A stretch of 64,000 nucleotides of DNA from an uncultured Bacteroidales bacterium (GCA_900316245.1 ONCE01000003.1:62001-126000), one strand, 5' to 3'. Counted from the stretch's first letter, positions 8,369 to 17,904 are shown. Notes: generated from the sequence alone by a model not told the origin. Translations and numbers: made by a program.

Positions 8369-9058
8369 TTAGTTTAAAAAGTGTGTTAAAAACTTATATA
8401 ATTCAATGTTCGTTTCCTTGTTGATGCGGAGGTCTTCCGGCGTGGCGCCCTTGGAGGGAGCCTGTTCCCCGCAGATATCCACCGCCACTACTTCCATCTC
8501 CCGGAAAAGGCGCTCCAGCATCCCCTTGACCTGCTCCAGGGAGTACGTTCCCTGAGACCAGTCCGTCCGGGCAAAGGCCCTGTCCATCACATCCTTGTCC
8601 AGCGACACATACACCCGCTCTCCCCTTCTCTGCTCCAGCCAGCCTTCCGGGATATCGGCCTGCCCATCAGAAGGGCCGATGGAAACCACATCCCGCAGCA
8701 GCGGATTCTGCTCCTGCATCTCCTTGACCCAGCTGCCGCAGGAGAGCACGCCTCCGAAGGCGGGATCCTGGTTGTCCGGATGGTTGTCCAGCAGGACCAG
8801 GTGGAAAGGTTGAGCCTCTTCCAGCGCCAGCAGATGCGAGAGATAATGGTAGTCTCCGCTGTCCAGCCAGCGCAGCCGGGGCAAGGGCCTCGGGAAAGCC
8901 TCTCGAAGAACCGCAGCCGCCTGTTCATCGCAGTAGCAGCAGCACCCTTCAAGGTTTGTAAAATCCAGTAACTGAACAGCTTGCGCCTGTTCTTGCAGCC
9001 AGGACAGGAACCCCTGCTCCGCATACGCTCCGCTGAACTGAAACACAAGGCTATTCAT
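8369..9058 (-). CDS. Arginase/ureohydrolase-fold family protein
   Basis: The 229-residue protein shows the metal-binding pattern of the ureohydrolase (arginase/agmatinase/formiminoglutamase) fold: LLDNHPDNQ near residue 97, YVSLDKDVMD near 150 and VVAVDICGE near 195, with Asp residues in the right order to bind a dinuclear metal site. It is shorter and more diverged than true arginases, so the substrate cannot be named. It is the first gene of the glycine cleavage operon, 6 nt before gcvT, which suggests a role in nitrogen or one-carbon metabolism. A -7 box lies only 4 nt before the ATG. Confidence 0.7.
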   Translation of the reverse strand: MNSLVFQFSGAYAEQGFLSWLQEQAQAVQLLDFTNLEGCCCYCDEQAAAVLREAFPRPLPRLRWLDSGDYHYLSHLLALEEAQPFHLVLLDNHPDNQDPAFGGVLSCGSWVKEMQEQNPLLRDVVSIGPSDGQADIPEGWLEQRRGERVYVSLDKDVMDRAFARTDWSQGTYSLEQVKGMLERLFREMEVVAVDICGEQAPSKGATPEDLRINKETNIELYKFLTHFLN

Positions 9059-9062
9059 CTTT

Positions 9063-9070
9063 CAAAGATA
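9063..9070 (-). promoter_or_regulatory. -7 promoter box for the arginase-like/gcv operon
   Basis: The minus strand reads TATCTTTG, an exact TAnnTTTG match, ending 4 nt before the ATG at 9058. No convincing -33 TTTG is seen at the usual spacing. If used, the transcript would be essentially leaderless. Confidence 0.5.
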
Positions 9071-9117
9071 CGCATTTTATCCGACAAAGACATATAGTAT
9101 TTTCAAAAGAATTTGCG

Positions 9118-9125
9118 TATTTTTG
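9118..9125 (+). promoter_or_regulatory. -7 promoter box for the ompA-obgE-PAP2 unit
   Basis: The bases TATTTTTG match TAnnTTTG and lie 29 nt before the ATG of the OmpA gene. The -33 element is not clear. Confidence 0.5.
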
Positions 9126-9154
9126 TGAAAATGGAATTAAACTGACTCAAACAT

Positions 9155-10312
9155 ATGAAAAAAGCATTTTATACCCTTTCCCTGGCTTTCACTTTTCTAG
9201 CAGCTGGCACTTTTGCCCAGGCCCAGGAAGAGAAATCTGTCCTTAGCGGAAAAGCCTCGGAGCATTGGTTCATCGGCATCGGCGGCGGTGTCAACAGCAT
9301 CTTCGACAACGGAAATTTCGCCCCCGTCCAGCCGGCCGCCCAGTTCAACTTCGGTAAGTGGGTCAGCCCCGCCATCGGCCTGAGAGCCGGATACAACGGC
9401 ATCTTCGCCCAGGCCGTGGCCCAGCCGGAAACCTGGTGGTCCGGTGACCAGAGATTCAACTACAACCTGGTCCACTTCGACGCCCTCTGGAACCTCCGCA
9501 ATACGGTTACCTACAAGGAGAAACGCGTCTGGAACCCCGTGCTTTACCTGCGCACCGGCGCCATCCTGGCCACCGCTCCCGGCAACGGCCACAGATGGGC
9601 CTTCGGTATGGGCGGCGGTTTTGCCAATATGTTCCGCGTGGGAGAGCATGTCAGCATCTCCCTGGACCTTTCGGCCGTCATTGCCAGCGAACGCCTGTTC
9701 CGCAACAACAACAGCGGCCGTTTTGTCACCTACCCCACCGCTTCCCTGGGTCTGGTCTTTGACCTGGGACACCGCCGGTTCAGACGTCCCGCCGCTCCCG
9801 TTCCGGTTCCGGATCCCAACATCATCGACAAACTCCAGGTGCAGCTGGAAGAGTCCGACGCCCGCCTGGCCCTGGCCCAGAGCCGCATAGGCAAGCTCCA
9901 GAAAGAGAACGCCAAGCTGGACAAGCTCCAGGACGGCAAAACCTACAGCTACAAGTCCGGAGAATTCAAGGAGGCCCAGATTCCCGCCCCCGTCACCGTC
10001 AGCGCCCAGGCAGAGATTCTCTACTTCGGCCAGGGCAAGACCACTTTGGACGAGCGTGAACTGGCCCGTCTGGAGTTCTACGCCCAGAACACCTTCAAGA
10101 AGAGCCAGAAGCTCCTGATCAGCGGCTGCGCAGATATGGGAACCGGTTCCCGTGAAATCAACCAGCGCCTCTCCCGCCAGCGCGCAGAATACGTCAAGGA
10201 AATCCTGGTGAAGCAGTTTGGCTACAACCCTGCGCTCATCACCACCCAGTCCGACGTCATACCTTCCACCTCCCCCATCAAGGGACGCATCGTTACCATT
10301 GAAGTACAGTAA
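9155..10312 (+). CDS. OmpA family outer-membrane protein
   Basis: The 385-residue protein begins with a cleavable signal peptide (MKKAFYTLSLAFTFLAAGTFAQAQ). It continues with a beta-rich membrane domain (about 25-210) and a proline-rich linker (RRPAAPVPVPDPN, about 211). A short coiled coil follows (about 225-265), then a C-terminal OmpA peptidoglycan-binding domain (about 280-385) with SGCADMGTGSREINQRLSRQRAEYV. It probably links the outer membrane to peptidoglycan. Its TAA is immediately followed by the ATG of obgE, so the two are translationally close. Confidence 0.88.
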   Translation: MKKAFYTLSLAFTFLAAGTFAQAQEEKSVLSGKASEHWFIGIGGGVNSIFDNGNFAPVQPAAQFNFGKWVSPAIGLRAGYNGIFAQAVAQPETWWSGDQRFNYNLVHFDALWNLRNTVTYKEKRVWNPVLYLRTGAILATAPGNGHRWAFGMGGGFANMFRVGEHVSISLDLSAVIASERLFRNNNSGRFVTYPTASLGLVFDLGHRRFRRPAAPVPVPDPNIIDKLQVQLEESDARLALAQSRIGKLQKENAKLDKLQDGKTYSYKSGEFKEAQIPAPVTVSAQAEILYFGQGKTTLDERELARLEFYAQNTFKKSQKLLISGCADMGTGSREINQRLSRQRAEYVKEILVKQFGYNPALITTQSDVIPSTSPIKGRIVTIEVQ

Positions 10313-11305
10313 ATGGCAGAATCCAATTTCATAGATTACGTCAGAATCTTCTGTGCCAGCGGGCACGGAGGATCCGGCAGCGCCCACCTCCATCGCGCCA
10401 AATACGTGCCCAAAGGCGGCCCGGACGGCGGTGACGGCGGCAGGGGCGGCCATATCATCCTTAAGGTAAACCCGCAGCTCTGGACGCTCATCCACCTCCG
10501 TTACAGAAAGGTGGTGAAGGCAGAAAACGGAGGCAACGGGGCCGAAGCCCTCAAGCGGGGCAAGAATGGAGAAGACATCATTCTGGAAGTCCCCCAGGGC
10601 GTCGTTGTCAAAGACGCCGAGACGGAAGAAGTCATCACCGAACTGGTAGAAAAGGACCAGGAATATATCCTCTGCCAGGGCGGCCGCGGCGGCTGGGGCA
10701 ACGACCATTTCAAAAGCGCCACCAACCAGACGCCCCGCTACGCCCAGCCCGGAGAAGAAGGCCAGGAAGGCTGGTTCATCCTGGAGTTAAAGGTATTGGC
10801 CGATGTAGGCCTGGTGGGCTTCCCCAACGCCGGGAAGAGCACCCTGCTGGCCGCCATCACCAGCGCCAAGCCCAAGATTGCCAACTACGCTTTCACCACC
10901 CTGGAACCCAACCTGGGCATAGTCCGTTACCACGACAACCGCTCCTTCGTGATGGCCGATATCCCCGGCATCATTGAGGGCGCCCACGAGGGCAGGGGCA
11001 TCGGAATGCGCTTCCTCAGGCACATTGAACGCAACAGTGTTCTCCTGTTTATGGTAGCGGCAGACGAACCGGACGTAACCAAGGGCTACAAGATTCTTCT
11101 TAATGAACTGGAAGAATACAACCCGGAACTCCTGGTCAAAGACCGCGTGCTGGCCATTACCAAGACAGACCTCATAGATGAAAAACAGAAGGCCAAGATA
11201 GAGAAGAAACTCCCCACCGACATTCCCCACGTCTTTATCTCGTCGGTGGCGCAGACGGGTCTTAACGAACTCAAGGAAGCCCTATGGAAGGCCTTGTCCA
11301 ACTAG
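10313..11305 (+). CDS. obgE: GTPase Obg/CgtA
   Basis: Obg is an essential ribosome-associated GTPase acting in 50S assembly and stress control, and known to bind ppGpp. The 330-residue protein has the glycine-rich Obg fold (about 1-158, many GGxGG turns) and a G domain with Walker A GFPNAGKS (169-176), switch [16 protein letters not shown] (216-229) and TKTD in the base-recognition loop. The variable C-terminal extension found in some species is absent. The start codon touches the ompA stop codon; the 3' end overlaps the PAP2 gene by 22 bp. Confidence 0.96.
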   Translation: MAESNFIDYVRIFCASGHGGSGSAHLHRAKYVPKGGPDGGDGGRGGHIILKVNPQLWTLIHLRYRKVVKAENGGNGAEALKRGKNGEDIILEVPQGVVVKDAETEEVITELVEKDQEYILCQGGRGGWGNDHFKSATNQTPRYAQPGEEGQEGWFILELKVLADVGLVGFPNAGKSTLLAAITSAKPKIANYAFTTLEPNLGIVRYHDNRSFVMADIPGIIEGAHEGRGIGMRFLRHIERNSVLLFMVAADEPDVTKGYKILLNELEEYNPELLVKDRVLAITKTDLIDEKQKAKIEKKLPTDIPHVFISSVAQTGLNELKEALWKALSN

Positions 11306-11868
11306 ATCAGCAGGTCAGTCTCTGGCTCAACCAACACAATCCGGAAGCCCTCAACGGCTTCTGGCATTTTATGTCCGGTGTCCGGGAGTGGGTTCCCTTC
11401 TATCTGTTTATGTTCGGCGTGCTCATCTGGCGCCTGGGCTGGAAGAAGGGCGTGGCCGTCATCCTCACCATCGTGCTGGGCGTAGTGCTCACGGACCAGA
11501 TAGCCAACCTGTTCAAAGACGGATTCATGCGGCTCAGACCCTGCCGGGACCCTTGGATGCTGGCCAACGGAGTCAACTGCCCGGACGGCACCATCGGAGG
11601 CCTGTACGGCTTCTTCTCCGGCCACGCCAGCAACTCGTTCGGCTTTGCCGTGGGCACCTGGGCCGGTCTCCAGTTGAACGACCCTAAGCACCGCTACGGC
11701 CTCTACGGCTGCCTGATTATGCTCTGGGCAGCACTGATGGCCGTGAGCCGCGTTATGCTGGCGGCCCACTACCTGGGAGATATCCTGGTAGGAAGTCTGA
11801 TGGGCCTGGCCCTGGGATTCGGGCTGGCCTACGCCGTACACCGGCTGCTGGTTAAAGCGAAGGTATGA
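11284..11868 (+). CDS. PAP2-family membrane phosphatase
   Basis: The 194-residue integral membrane protein carries the three PAP2 motifs: KDGFMRLRP (K-x6-RP), SGHASNSFG (PSGH-like) and [12 protein letters not shown] (SR-x5-H-x3-D). It has about five hydrophobic segments, so the active site probably faces the periplasm, as in undecaprenyl-pyrophosphate or phosphatidylglycerophosphate phosphatases. The exact substrate cannot be told. The N-terminus ([13 protein letters not shown]) matches family starts and supports the ATG inside the obgE 3' end. It overlaps the convergent murF gene by 17 bp. Confidence 0.88.
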   Translation: MEGLVQLDQQVSLWLNQHNPEALNGFWHFMSGVREWVPFYLFMFGVLIWRLGWKKGVAVILTIVLGVVLTDQIANLFKDGFMRLRPCRDPWMLANGVNCPDGTIGGLYGFFSGHASNSFGFAVGTWAGLQLNDPKHRYGLYGCLIMLWAALMAVSRVMLAAHYLGDILVGSLMGLALGFGLAYAVHRLLVKAKV

Positions 11869-13105
11869 GTTTATCCATCTGGATGCTGTGGGAGCCCTTC
11901 AGCAAGATGGTGCAACCCTCCAGCGGATGCTCTTCAAGATATTTCGCCAGGTCTTCGGACTTGGCGAAAGTCTTATACGGCTTGCCGGCGGCGGCGCGGG
12001 TGAATTCCTCGCCCACCAGATAAGCCTCCATCCCCTCCAGACGGGCTACAATGCGGTCGTGCTCGGCGGCGGCATCGGCTCCCAACTCTCTCATATCTCC
12101 CAGCAGGGCCACCTTGCGGCCCTTCATCAGGGCCAGGTTGTCCAGGGCTACTGCCATAGAAGAAGGGTTGGCATTGTAAGCGTCCACTATAAGGGTATTC
12201 TTCTGAGTCTTAACCAGTTGGCTGCGGTTATTGGAAGGAACGTAGGAGGCAATGGCCTGCAGGGCGTCCTCGCGGGGCACGTCAAAATACCAGGCAAGCT
12301 TGAGGGCGGCCAGCACGTTGGCGGCGTTGTAGGCGCCCACCAGCTGCGTCTGCAGCGTAGCGTCTTCCCATTCCATCTTCAGGAAAGGATCGGCCTTCAC
12401 CTTGACCCCTTCCTTGCTGTAGCCTATGGCTTCCAGGCCTCTCTGGGCCAGCATTTCCTGAAGGACGGGATCGTCTGCGTTGGCAAACACCACACCGTCG
12501 TGCTCCTTCAGATAATCGTAAAGAAGGCCCTTGGCGTGCTTGACGCCTTCGTAACCGCCGAAGCCTTCCAGGTGAGCCTTGCCCACGTTGGTAATGAGTC
12601 CCAGGTTGGGCTGGGCCACGGCCAGCAGGGGTTTCAGGTCCTCGGGATGGCTGGCACCCATTTCCACAATGGCAATCTGGGCGCGGGTACCAATCTTGAG
12701 GACCGTGAGCGGGACGCCAATCTCGTTATTGAGGTTGCCTTCCGTAGCGCTCACGCGGTAGGCAGCGCCCAGGGCTGTCTTGATCAGTTCCTTGGTGGTG
12801 GTTTTGCCGTTGGTGCCGGTAAGGCCGATCACGGGAATGCGCAACTGCCGGCGGTGGTAAGCGGCCAGGGCCTTGAGGGCCTCCAGGGTATCGGGGACCT
12901 TGATGAGACGGGGGTCATCGGCCTGCAAATCCTCCCCTGCTACAGCATAAGAGGCGCCCTTTTCCAGGGCCTGCAGGGCAAAGCGGTTGCCGTCAAAATT
13001 CTCTCCCTTGAGGGCGAAGAAAAGCTGGTTTTTCTTAAGGGTACGGGTATCCGTACAGACTCCTGCGCTCTGCAGGAAGATATCGTAGAGTGCTTTGATT
13101 TCCAT
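11852..13105 (-). CDS. murF: UDP-N-acetylmuramoyl-tripeptide--D-alanyl-D-alanine ligase
   Basis: MurF adds D-Ala-D-Ala to the UDP-MurNAc tripeptide in the last cytosolic step of peptidoglycan precursor synthesis, using ATP. The 417-residue protein has the N-terminal domain with the DTRTLKKNQLFFALKGENFDG block, the ATP-binding GTNGKTTT (97-104), NEIGVPLTVL (about 145) and VDAYNANPSSM in the C-terminal half. It is the last gene of the overlapping tgt-lptG-dut-murF operon; its ATG overlaps the dut stop (TAATG, 1 bp). Confidence 0.96.
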   Translation of the reverse strand: MEIKALYDIFLQSAGVCTDTRTLKKNQLFFALKGENFDGNRFALQALEKGASYAVAGEDLQADDPRLIKVPDTLEALKALAAYHRRQLRIPVIGLTGTNGKTTTKELIKTALGAAYRVSATEGNLNNEIGVPLTVLKIGTRAQIAIVEMGASHPEDLKPLLAVAQPNLGLITNVGKAHLEGFGGYEGVKHAKGLLYDYLKEHDGVVFANADDPVLQEMLAQRGLEAIGYSKEGVKVKADPFLKMEWEDATLQTQLVGAYNAANVLAALKLAWYFDVPREDALQAIASYVPSNNRSQLVKTQKNTLIVDAYNANPSSMAVALDNLALMKGRKVALLGDMRELGADAAAEHDRIVARLEGMEAYLVGEEFTRAAAGKPYKTFAKSEDLAKYLEEHPLEGCTILLKGSHSIQMDKLIPSL

Positions 13106-13536
13106 TATTTTCCGGTGCTTCCAAATCCTCCGGCGCCACGCTCGGTGGCGTCCAGTTCATCCACTTCTTCCCATTCAACCTGTTCGTGACGGGCAATCAC
13201 CATCTGGGCAATGCGCTCCCCGGGAACAATCTCAAACGGCTCCTGGGAAAGGTTGACCAGAATCACCTTGATCTCTCCCCTGTAATCTGCATCAATGGTA
13301 CCTGGGGTATTGAGGACGGTGATGCCGTGCTTGGCGGCCAGTCCGCTGCGGGGACGTACCTGGGCCTCGAATCCGGCCGGAAGGGCTATGAAAAGGCCCG
13401 TGGGAACCAGCGTGCGCTGGAGCGGCTGCAGGGTAATGGACGCTTCCAGGTTGGCCTTGAGGTCTACCCCGGCGCTCTGCGGCGTGGCATAAGCCGGGCA
13501 CGGATATGGCGAATGATTAACAATCTTAACCTTCAT
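13105..13536 (-). CDS. dut: Deoxyuridine 5'-triphosphate nucleotidohydrolase (dUTPase)
   Basis: The enzyme hydrolyses dUTP to dUMP and pyrophosphate, keeping uracil out of DNA and feeding dTMP synthesis. The 143-residue protein has all five trimeric dUTPase motifs: [39 protein letters not shown] and the C-terminal [11 protein letters not shown] that closes over the substrate. It overlaps both neighbours by 1 bp (TAATG junctions), a sign of translational coupling in this operon. Confidence 0.97.
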   Translation of the reverse strand: MKVKIVNHSPYPCPAYATPQSAGVDLKANLEASITLQPLQRTLVPTGLFIALPAGFEAQVRPRSGLAAKHGITVLNTPGTIDADYRGEIKVILVNLSQEPFEIVPGERIAQMVIARHEQVEWEEVDELDATERGAGGFGSTGK

Positions 13537-14636
13537 TATTTAGGAGCTTTTACGTAAAGGACAACGGCTATGATGGTATAGAGGATATTGGGCATCCAGA
13601 TGGCTATGGACGCCGGCAAGGTATCCGTTATCACAAACATCTCGCTGAACTGCTGGAACAGGATGTAGGAGAAGGCCAGGGCCGTTCCGGCCGCCAGGTT
13701 CCACCCCATTCCGCCGCGCTTTTTCTTGGTAGAGAGAGCCAGGCCGATGATGGTGAGGATGATGGTGGAGAAGGGCATCGAATAGCGGTTGTTCTTCTCG
13801 ATGAGGGCCCGGTTCACGGACGCGTCACCACGCATCTTCTGAGCCTCGATCAGCTGGTTGAGTTCCCGCTTGTTCAGGCGCTGGATGGTGAACTTGTTCA
13901 TAAAGAAATCGTCCCTCGTGAGGCTCAGGGTGGTATCCATCTGGCGGCCGCTGCGGATATGGTCCCGCATACCGTCGTCGTACTCGCGGATGACCCAGTT
14001 CCGGAGGTGCCAGACGCCGGTAAGGGTGTCGTACTGGGCGCTTTCGGCCGATATCTTGGAATGCAGATGGCCTCCCGAGAGGTCTTCCAGCGTAAAGTTG
14101 TAAGCCGTATTGTTATAGGAGCTGAAGCTTTCCAGATACACGAAGCGGTCGTTCTCCAACTTGTAGTGCATATCGTGGCCTATCTTCACCTTTCTCCAAG
14201 GGTTGTATTTCTGCTCAAACTCCACCCGCACTCCGTTGGCGTGGGGCAGCACCCACTGGCCCAGTTCCAGGGACAGGACCGCAATGAGGCAGGCCGACAG
14301 GAAGAAGGGAAGGACAAACCGATGGTAGCTGATACCGCTGGAGAGGATGGCCACCACTTCCGAATCCTGCGTCATCTTGGAAGTGAAGAATATCACCGTC
14401 AGGAACACGAACATGGGGGCATACTGGTTGATGAAGTACGGAACCCAGTTCACGTAATAATCGAAGACTATCTCGTGGAGGGGGGCTTCCCTTTTGATGA
14501 AGTCTTCAATCTTTTCACTGATATCGAAGATGATGATGAGCACCGCCAGGAAGAGGATGGACACAAAGAACGTCACCAGGAATTTCCTGATGATGTACCA
14601 GTCCAACCGCTGGAGTCCCTTGAACTTGGAGGTCAT
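13536..14636 (-). CDS. LptF/LptG-family lipopolysaccharide export permease
   Basis: The 366-residue inner-membrane protein of the YjgP/YjgQ family would be the permease of the LptB2FG transporter that extracts LPS from the inner membrane. It has three hydrophobic helices in the first ~110 residues, a periplasmic beta-jellyroll-like region (about 120-270) and three more helices near the C-terminus (about 280-365). Bacteroidota often encode LptF and LptG apart from lptB; no ATPase partner lies nearby. It overlaps tgt by 4 bp (ATGA) and dut by 1 bp. Confidence 0.88.
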   Translation of the reverse strand: MTSKFKGLQRLDWYIIRKFLVTFFVSILFLAVLIIIFDISEKIEDFIKREAPLHEIVFDYYVNWVPYFINQYAPMFVFLTVIFFTSKMTQDSEVVAILSSGISYHRFVLPFFLSACLIAVLSLELGQWVLPHANGVRVEFEQKYNPWRKVKIGHDMHYKLENDRFVYLESFSSYNNTAYNFTLEDLSGGHLHSKISAESAQYDTLTGVWHLRNWVIREYDDGMRDHIRSGRQMDTTLSLTRDDFFMNKFTIQRLNKRELNQLIEAQKMRGDASVNRALIEKNNRYSMPFSTIILTIIGLALSTKKKRGGMGWNLAAGTALAFSYILFQQFSEMFVITDTLPASIAIWMPNILYTIIAVVLYVKAPK

Positions 14637-15775
14637 AGGCGCTGCGTCAGTTTAGGGATTACGGCGTTCTTCCAGGAAAGGAAATCGCCGGCCAGGATGT
14701 GCTCACGGGCCACGCGGACCAGGTCCAGATAGAAGGCCAGGTTATGCTCGGAGGCGACCATGGCCGCAAACATCTCCTTGGCAATGAACAGGTGATGGAT
14801 GTACGCGCGGGTATAGTAACTGTCTACGAAAGACGTTCCCTTGGGATCCAAGGGGGTGAAATCGTCCGTCCATTTGGAATTGCGCATGTTCATAATGCCA
14901 TCCCATGTAAAAAGCATGCCGTTGCGGCCGTTTCGGGTGGGCATTACGCAGTCGAACATATCAATTCCGCGGGCTATGCCTTCCAGGATATTGGCGGGCG
15001 TACCCACGCCCATCAGATAGCGGGGCTTGTCCTGCGGCAGCAGAGGGCAGGTTACCTCCAGCATCTCGTACATCTTCTCCGTGGGCTCCCCTACCGCCAG
15101 ACCGCCCACGGCGTAACCGCCACGGTTGGCGTTGTCCAGCCCGAGGGCGTGCTCCACGGCCTGCTTGCGCAGTTCCGGATACACGCAGCCCTGGATGATG
15201 GGAAACATCACCTGCTGGTAACCATAGAGCGGTTCGGTCTCGTCAAAATGCCTGGCAAAACGCTCCAGCCAGCCCTGAGTAAGCCTGAGGGACTTGGTGG
15301 CGTAGCGGATATCGGCATCTCCGGGGCAGCACTCGTCCAGGGCCATAATGATATCGGCCCCTATCTTTCTCTGGGTGTCCACGTTGTTTTCCGGCGTAAA
15401 GATATGCTTGCTGCCGTCTATGTGCGAGGAGAACTTGCAGCCTTCTTCCGTGAGCTTGCGGATGGGCGCCAGGGAGAACACCTGGAATCCGCCGCTGTCC
15501 GTGAGGATGGGACGGTCCCAATGCTCGAATTTGTGCAGGCCGCCGGCTTTGTAAAGGGTGTCCAAACCGGGTCTCAGATACAGGTGATAGGTATTGCCCA
15601 GGATAATCTGGGCCTGGATATCGTTCTCCAAATCCCTGTGATAGACGCCTTTGACGGAGCCCACCGTTCCCACCGGCATGAAGATGGGAGTAAGAATGGT
15701 TCCGTGGTCTGTGGAAATCTGGCCGGCACGGGCTGCGCTGGCGGGATCGGTGGCTATCTTTTCAAATTTGAACAT
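14633..15775 (-). CDS. tgt: tRNA-guanine(34) transglycosylase (queuine/preQ1 tRNA-ribosyltransferase)
   Basis: Tgt exchanges guanine 34 for preQ1 in tRNAs with GUN anticodons. Active-site blocks are clear: TDSGGFQVFSLA with the first catalytic Asp, GGLAVGEP, and MFDCVMPTRNGRNG with the nucleophile Asp. The usual zinc motif CxCxxC before the YxRAYxxHL block is missing: the region reads GTSFVDSYYTRAYIHHL. As I recall, this loss is shared by Bacteroidota enzymes. The frame opens at 15796, but a -7 box at 15801-15794 overlaps that start; the ATG at 15775 gives the usual N-terminus MFKFEKIATD and is preferred. First gene of the operon. Confidence 0.94.
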   Translation of the reverse strand: MFKFEKIATDPASAARAGQISTDHGTILTPIFMPVGTVGSVKGVYHRDLENDIQAQIILGNTYHLYLRPGLDTLYKAGGLHKFEHWDRPILTDSGGFQVFSLAPIRKLTEEGCKFSSHIDGSKHIFTPENNVDTQRKIGADIIMALDECCPGDADIRYATKSLRLTQGWLERFARHFDETEPLYGYQQVMFPIIQGCVYPELRKQAVEHALGLDNANRGGYAVGGLAVGEPTEKMYEMLEVTCPLLPQDKPRYLMGVGTPANILEGIARGIDMFDCVMPTRNGRNGMLFTWDGIMNMRNSKWTDDFTPLDPKGTSFVDSYYTRAYIHHLFIAKEMFAAMVASEHNLAFYLDLVRVAREHILAGDFLSWKNAVIPKLTQRL

Positions 15776-15793
15776 CCAATTTGTATTATCATA

Positions 15794-15801
15794 CAAAAGT
15801 A
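15794..15801 (-). promoter_or_regulatory. -7 promoter box for the tgt-lptG-dut-murF operon
   Basis: The minus strand reads TACTTTTG (TAnnTTTG), 18 nt before the chosen tgt ATG at 15775. Its position argues against translation from 15796. Confidence 0.55.
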
Positions 15802-15823
15802 CGGATTTTTTCGTAAATTTGCA

Positions 15824-15831
15824 TAATTGAC
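15824..15831 (+). promoter_or_regulatory. -7 promoter box for the nucleoside transporter gene
   Basis: The bases TAAATTTG match TAnnTTTG, 30 nt before the ATG at 15862. It is divergent from the tgt promoter, with 22 nt between the two boxes. Confidence 0.55.
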
Positions 15832-15861
15832 TTTTCGATAACTACTTCACAGAATACCGTT

Positions 15862-17151
15862 ATGCAGATTAACATCAAACCCGTCACCATCAAGCTCATC
15901 GTGATGAACTTCCTGGAGTTTGCCGTATGGGGCGCCTACCTCACCTCGCTGGGCCGCTACCTGGGCAACATCGGCCTGGGAAGCCAGATCAAATGGTTCT
16001 TTGCCATGCAGGGCGTCGTATCCATCTTTATGCCCACCCTTATGGGTATTGTGGCAGACAAGAAAATCGAGGCCCAGAAAGTGCTTTCCATCTGCCACGC
16101 ACTGGCCGGCCTGTTTATGATTTCGGCCGGTATCTATTGCCTGTCGGCCGGAGACCAGGTGGAGTTCTTCCCGCTGTTCCTGCTGTACAGCCTCAGCGTG
16201 GCCTTCTTTATGCCCACCATCGCCCTGGTCAACTCCGTGGCCTACAATGCCCTGGCCAAGGAAGGAATGGACCCCGTGAAGGAATTCCCGCCCATCCGCG
16301 TGTTCGGCACCGTGGGTTTCATCTGCAGCATGCTCGTGACCAACTTCCTGCACATTGGCGGTGTAGCCATGCAGGACAGCTATACGCAGCTTGTGAGTTC
16401 CGGTATCCTGTCCCTCATCCTCTGCGCCTATGCCCTCAGCATGCCCAAGTGCCCGGTCAACCGTACCGGCGGCAAGCAGAGCCTGGCCGACGCCTTCGGC
16501 CTTAAGGCTTTCTCTCTGTTCAAGGACGGACAGTTTGCCATCTTCTTCATCTTCAGCATGCTCCTGGGCGCTTCCCTCCAGATTACCAACGGCTACGCCA
16601 ATACCTTCCTGGGCTCCTTTGCCTCGGATCCTTCCCTGGCCAACACCTTTGCCGTCAAGAACTCCAACGCCCTCATCGCCATCTCCCAGGCTTCCGAGAC
16701 CCTGTGCATCCTGCTCATCCCCTTCTTTATGAAGAAATTCGGTATCAAGAAGGTGATGCTCATCTCGATGTTTGCCTGGGTGCTCCGCTTCGCCTTCTTC
16801 GGTATGGGCAATCCCGCGATGCCCGGCGTGCTGCTGTTCGTTCTCAGCTGCATCGTTTACGGTATGGCCTTTGACTTCTTCAACATCTCCGGCTCCCTGT
16901 ACGTAGAGCAGAACGCAGAACCGTCCATCCGCTCCAGCGCCCAGGGCCTGTTTATGATGATGACCAACGGCTTTGGCGCCACCCTGGGCACCCTGGCCGC
17001 CGGCGCCGTGGTAGACGCCTGCGACGTATTCAATACGCCCTCCAACTGGCCCGAAGCCTGGTACATCTTTGCCGGCTACGCCCTGGTAGTGGCCATCCTC
17101 TTCTGGATCTTGTTCAAGGACCCCCAGAAGAAGCCTCAGCAGGCTAACTAG
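15862..17151 (+). CDS. nupG: Nucleoside:H+ symporter, NupG-like MFS transporter
   Basis: The 429-residue protein has about twelve hydrophobic helices and strongly resembles the nucleoside:H+ symporter family (NupG/XapB). Shared blocks are FPPIRVFGTVGFI (about 138), AIFFIFSMLLGASLQITNGY (about 224) and YGMAFDFFNISGSLYVE near residue 335. It imports nucleosides using the proton gradient across the inner membrane. It is probably monocistronic, with its own promoter and a strong hairpin 20 nt after the stop. The exact nucleoside range is unknown. Confidence 0.9.
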   Translation: MQINIKPVTIKLIVMNFLEFAVWGAYLTSLGRYLGNIGLGSQIKWFFAMQGVVSIFMPTLMGIVADKKIEAQKVLSICHALAGLFMISAGIYCLSAGDQVEFFPLFLLYSLSVAFFMPTIALVNSVAYNALAKEGMDPVKEFPPIRVFGTVGFICSMLVTNFLHIGGVAMQDSYTQLVSSGILSLILCAYALSMPKCPVNRTGGKQSLADAFGLKAFSLFKDGQFAIFFIFSMLLGASLQITNGYANTFLGSFASDPSLANTFAVKNSNALIAISQASETLCILLIPFFMKKFGIKKVMLISMFAWVLRFAFFGMGNPAMPGVLLFVLSCIVYGMAFDFFNISGSLYVEQNAEPSIRSSAQGLFMMMTNGFGATLGTLAAGAVVDACDVFNTPSNWPEAWYIFAGYALVVAILFWILFKDPQKKPQQAN

Positions 17152-17170
17152 CCAACACTTATCCACTTAT

Positions 17171-17210
17171 ACGAACAAGGGGTGCACCTACAGGCGCACC
17201 CCTTGTTCGT
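17171..17210. terminator. Perfect hairpin between convergent genes, probable bidirectional terminator
   Basis: A perfect 15-bp inverted repeat (ACGAACAAGGGGTGC, 17171-17185; complement 17196-17210) with a 10-nt loop lies 20 nt after the nupG-like stop. The stop codon of the minus-strand zinc-ribbon gene falls in the loop. There is no clear T run on either side, so termination is inferred from position and stem strength. Confidence 0.6.
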
Positions 17211-17595
17211 CTGGCATCCGGAGACTGGAGAGCCGTTTGAGCTTGGTGGGCGTCATTTCAAACTTGAGGTCGAAGAGGGTGAAGATCTGGCGGCGGCCCA
17301 TCCGGATAAAGGAGGTCACATAACGGGTGTCATAGCCCAGCTGGGACAGGGTGGCCAGTTCTATGGTTCTCACGCCCATCTTGCGCAGGTGGTTCAGGAT
17401 GGTGTAGTTGGTTTTCAGGGCCTGAAAAACGGCCCATTCCATCTCGTCCTTGAGCGGATACCGGCGCTGACGGTTGTGATATTGGTTTTTACAGTCCGCA
17501 CAGCAGAACTTCCGGTCCGTCCGGCCGCTGAGCGGCAGTTCTTTGCCGCACTGAAGGCATTGGGACTGGATCACGTATTTAAGGAAATAGGACAT
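17188..17595 (-). CDS. Small zinc-ribbon protein of unknown function
   Basis: From the ATG at 17595 the protein has 135 residues. It contains an N-terminal zinc ribbon (CLQCGKELPLSGRTDRKFCC, then DCKNQYHNRQRR), the pattern C-x2-C...C-C-x2-C of small metal-binding proteins, followed by a helical basic region. The frame is open to 17697, but the added residues are atypical and a near-consensus -7 box (CACTTTTG, 17617-17610) lies between the two starts. The last codons are part of the hairpin at 17171-17210. Nucleic-acid binding is likely but not shown. Confidence 0.65.
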   Translation of the reverse strand: MSYFLKYVIQSQCLQCGKELPLSGRTDRKFCCADCKNQYHNRQRRYPLKDEMEWAVFQALKTNYTILNHLRKMGVRTIELATLSQLGYDTRYVTSFIRMGRRQIFTLFDLKFEMTPTKLKRLSSLRMPDEQGVRL

Positions 17596-17846
17596 GGGAC
17601 AGTTTTTGACAAAAGTGAAAAAACCGTCCGGCAAATCCAAGCATCGTAAAAAAGATTTCCGAAAGTTTTGCTGTTTTGCTTTTACAACAAGAAACACGAA
17701 TCGTAAAAATGATTTTTACGGTGGGCCTTTTTTCTTGTGATACAACAGGCAAAACCAACAATCTGCATAAAAAACAGCAAAATCTTTCCTGGAGCGGTCC
17801 CGCTCAGAAGGAAACCTTGCAATTCCACCCTTACTTTGCCCACGGG

Positions 17847-17871
17847 GCAGGTGGCCAAAGCCGCCACCTGC
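17847..17871 (+). other. Hairpin in the ssb leader region
   Basis: A 9-bp perfect inverted repeat (GCAGGTGGC / GCCACCTGC) with a 7-nt loop lies 34 nt before the ssb ATG. It could be a leader structure or a protein-binding site. The rest of 17698-17904 shows no gene. Confidence 0.4.
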
Positions 17872-17904
17872 GGCCCAGGTTTAACGCATTAACTAAAGTA
17901 AGTT

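Noticed and set aside
14822..14875. Missing zinc cysteines in Tgt as a sign of a non-functional enzyme
   Set aside because: The active-site Asp motifs are intact and, as I recall, Bacteroidota Tgt proteins generally lack this CxCxxC motif, so it is probably a lineage trait.
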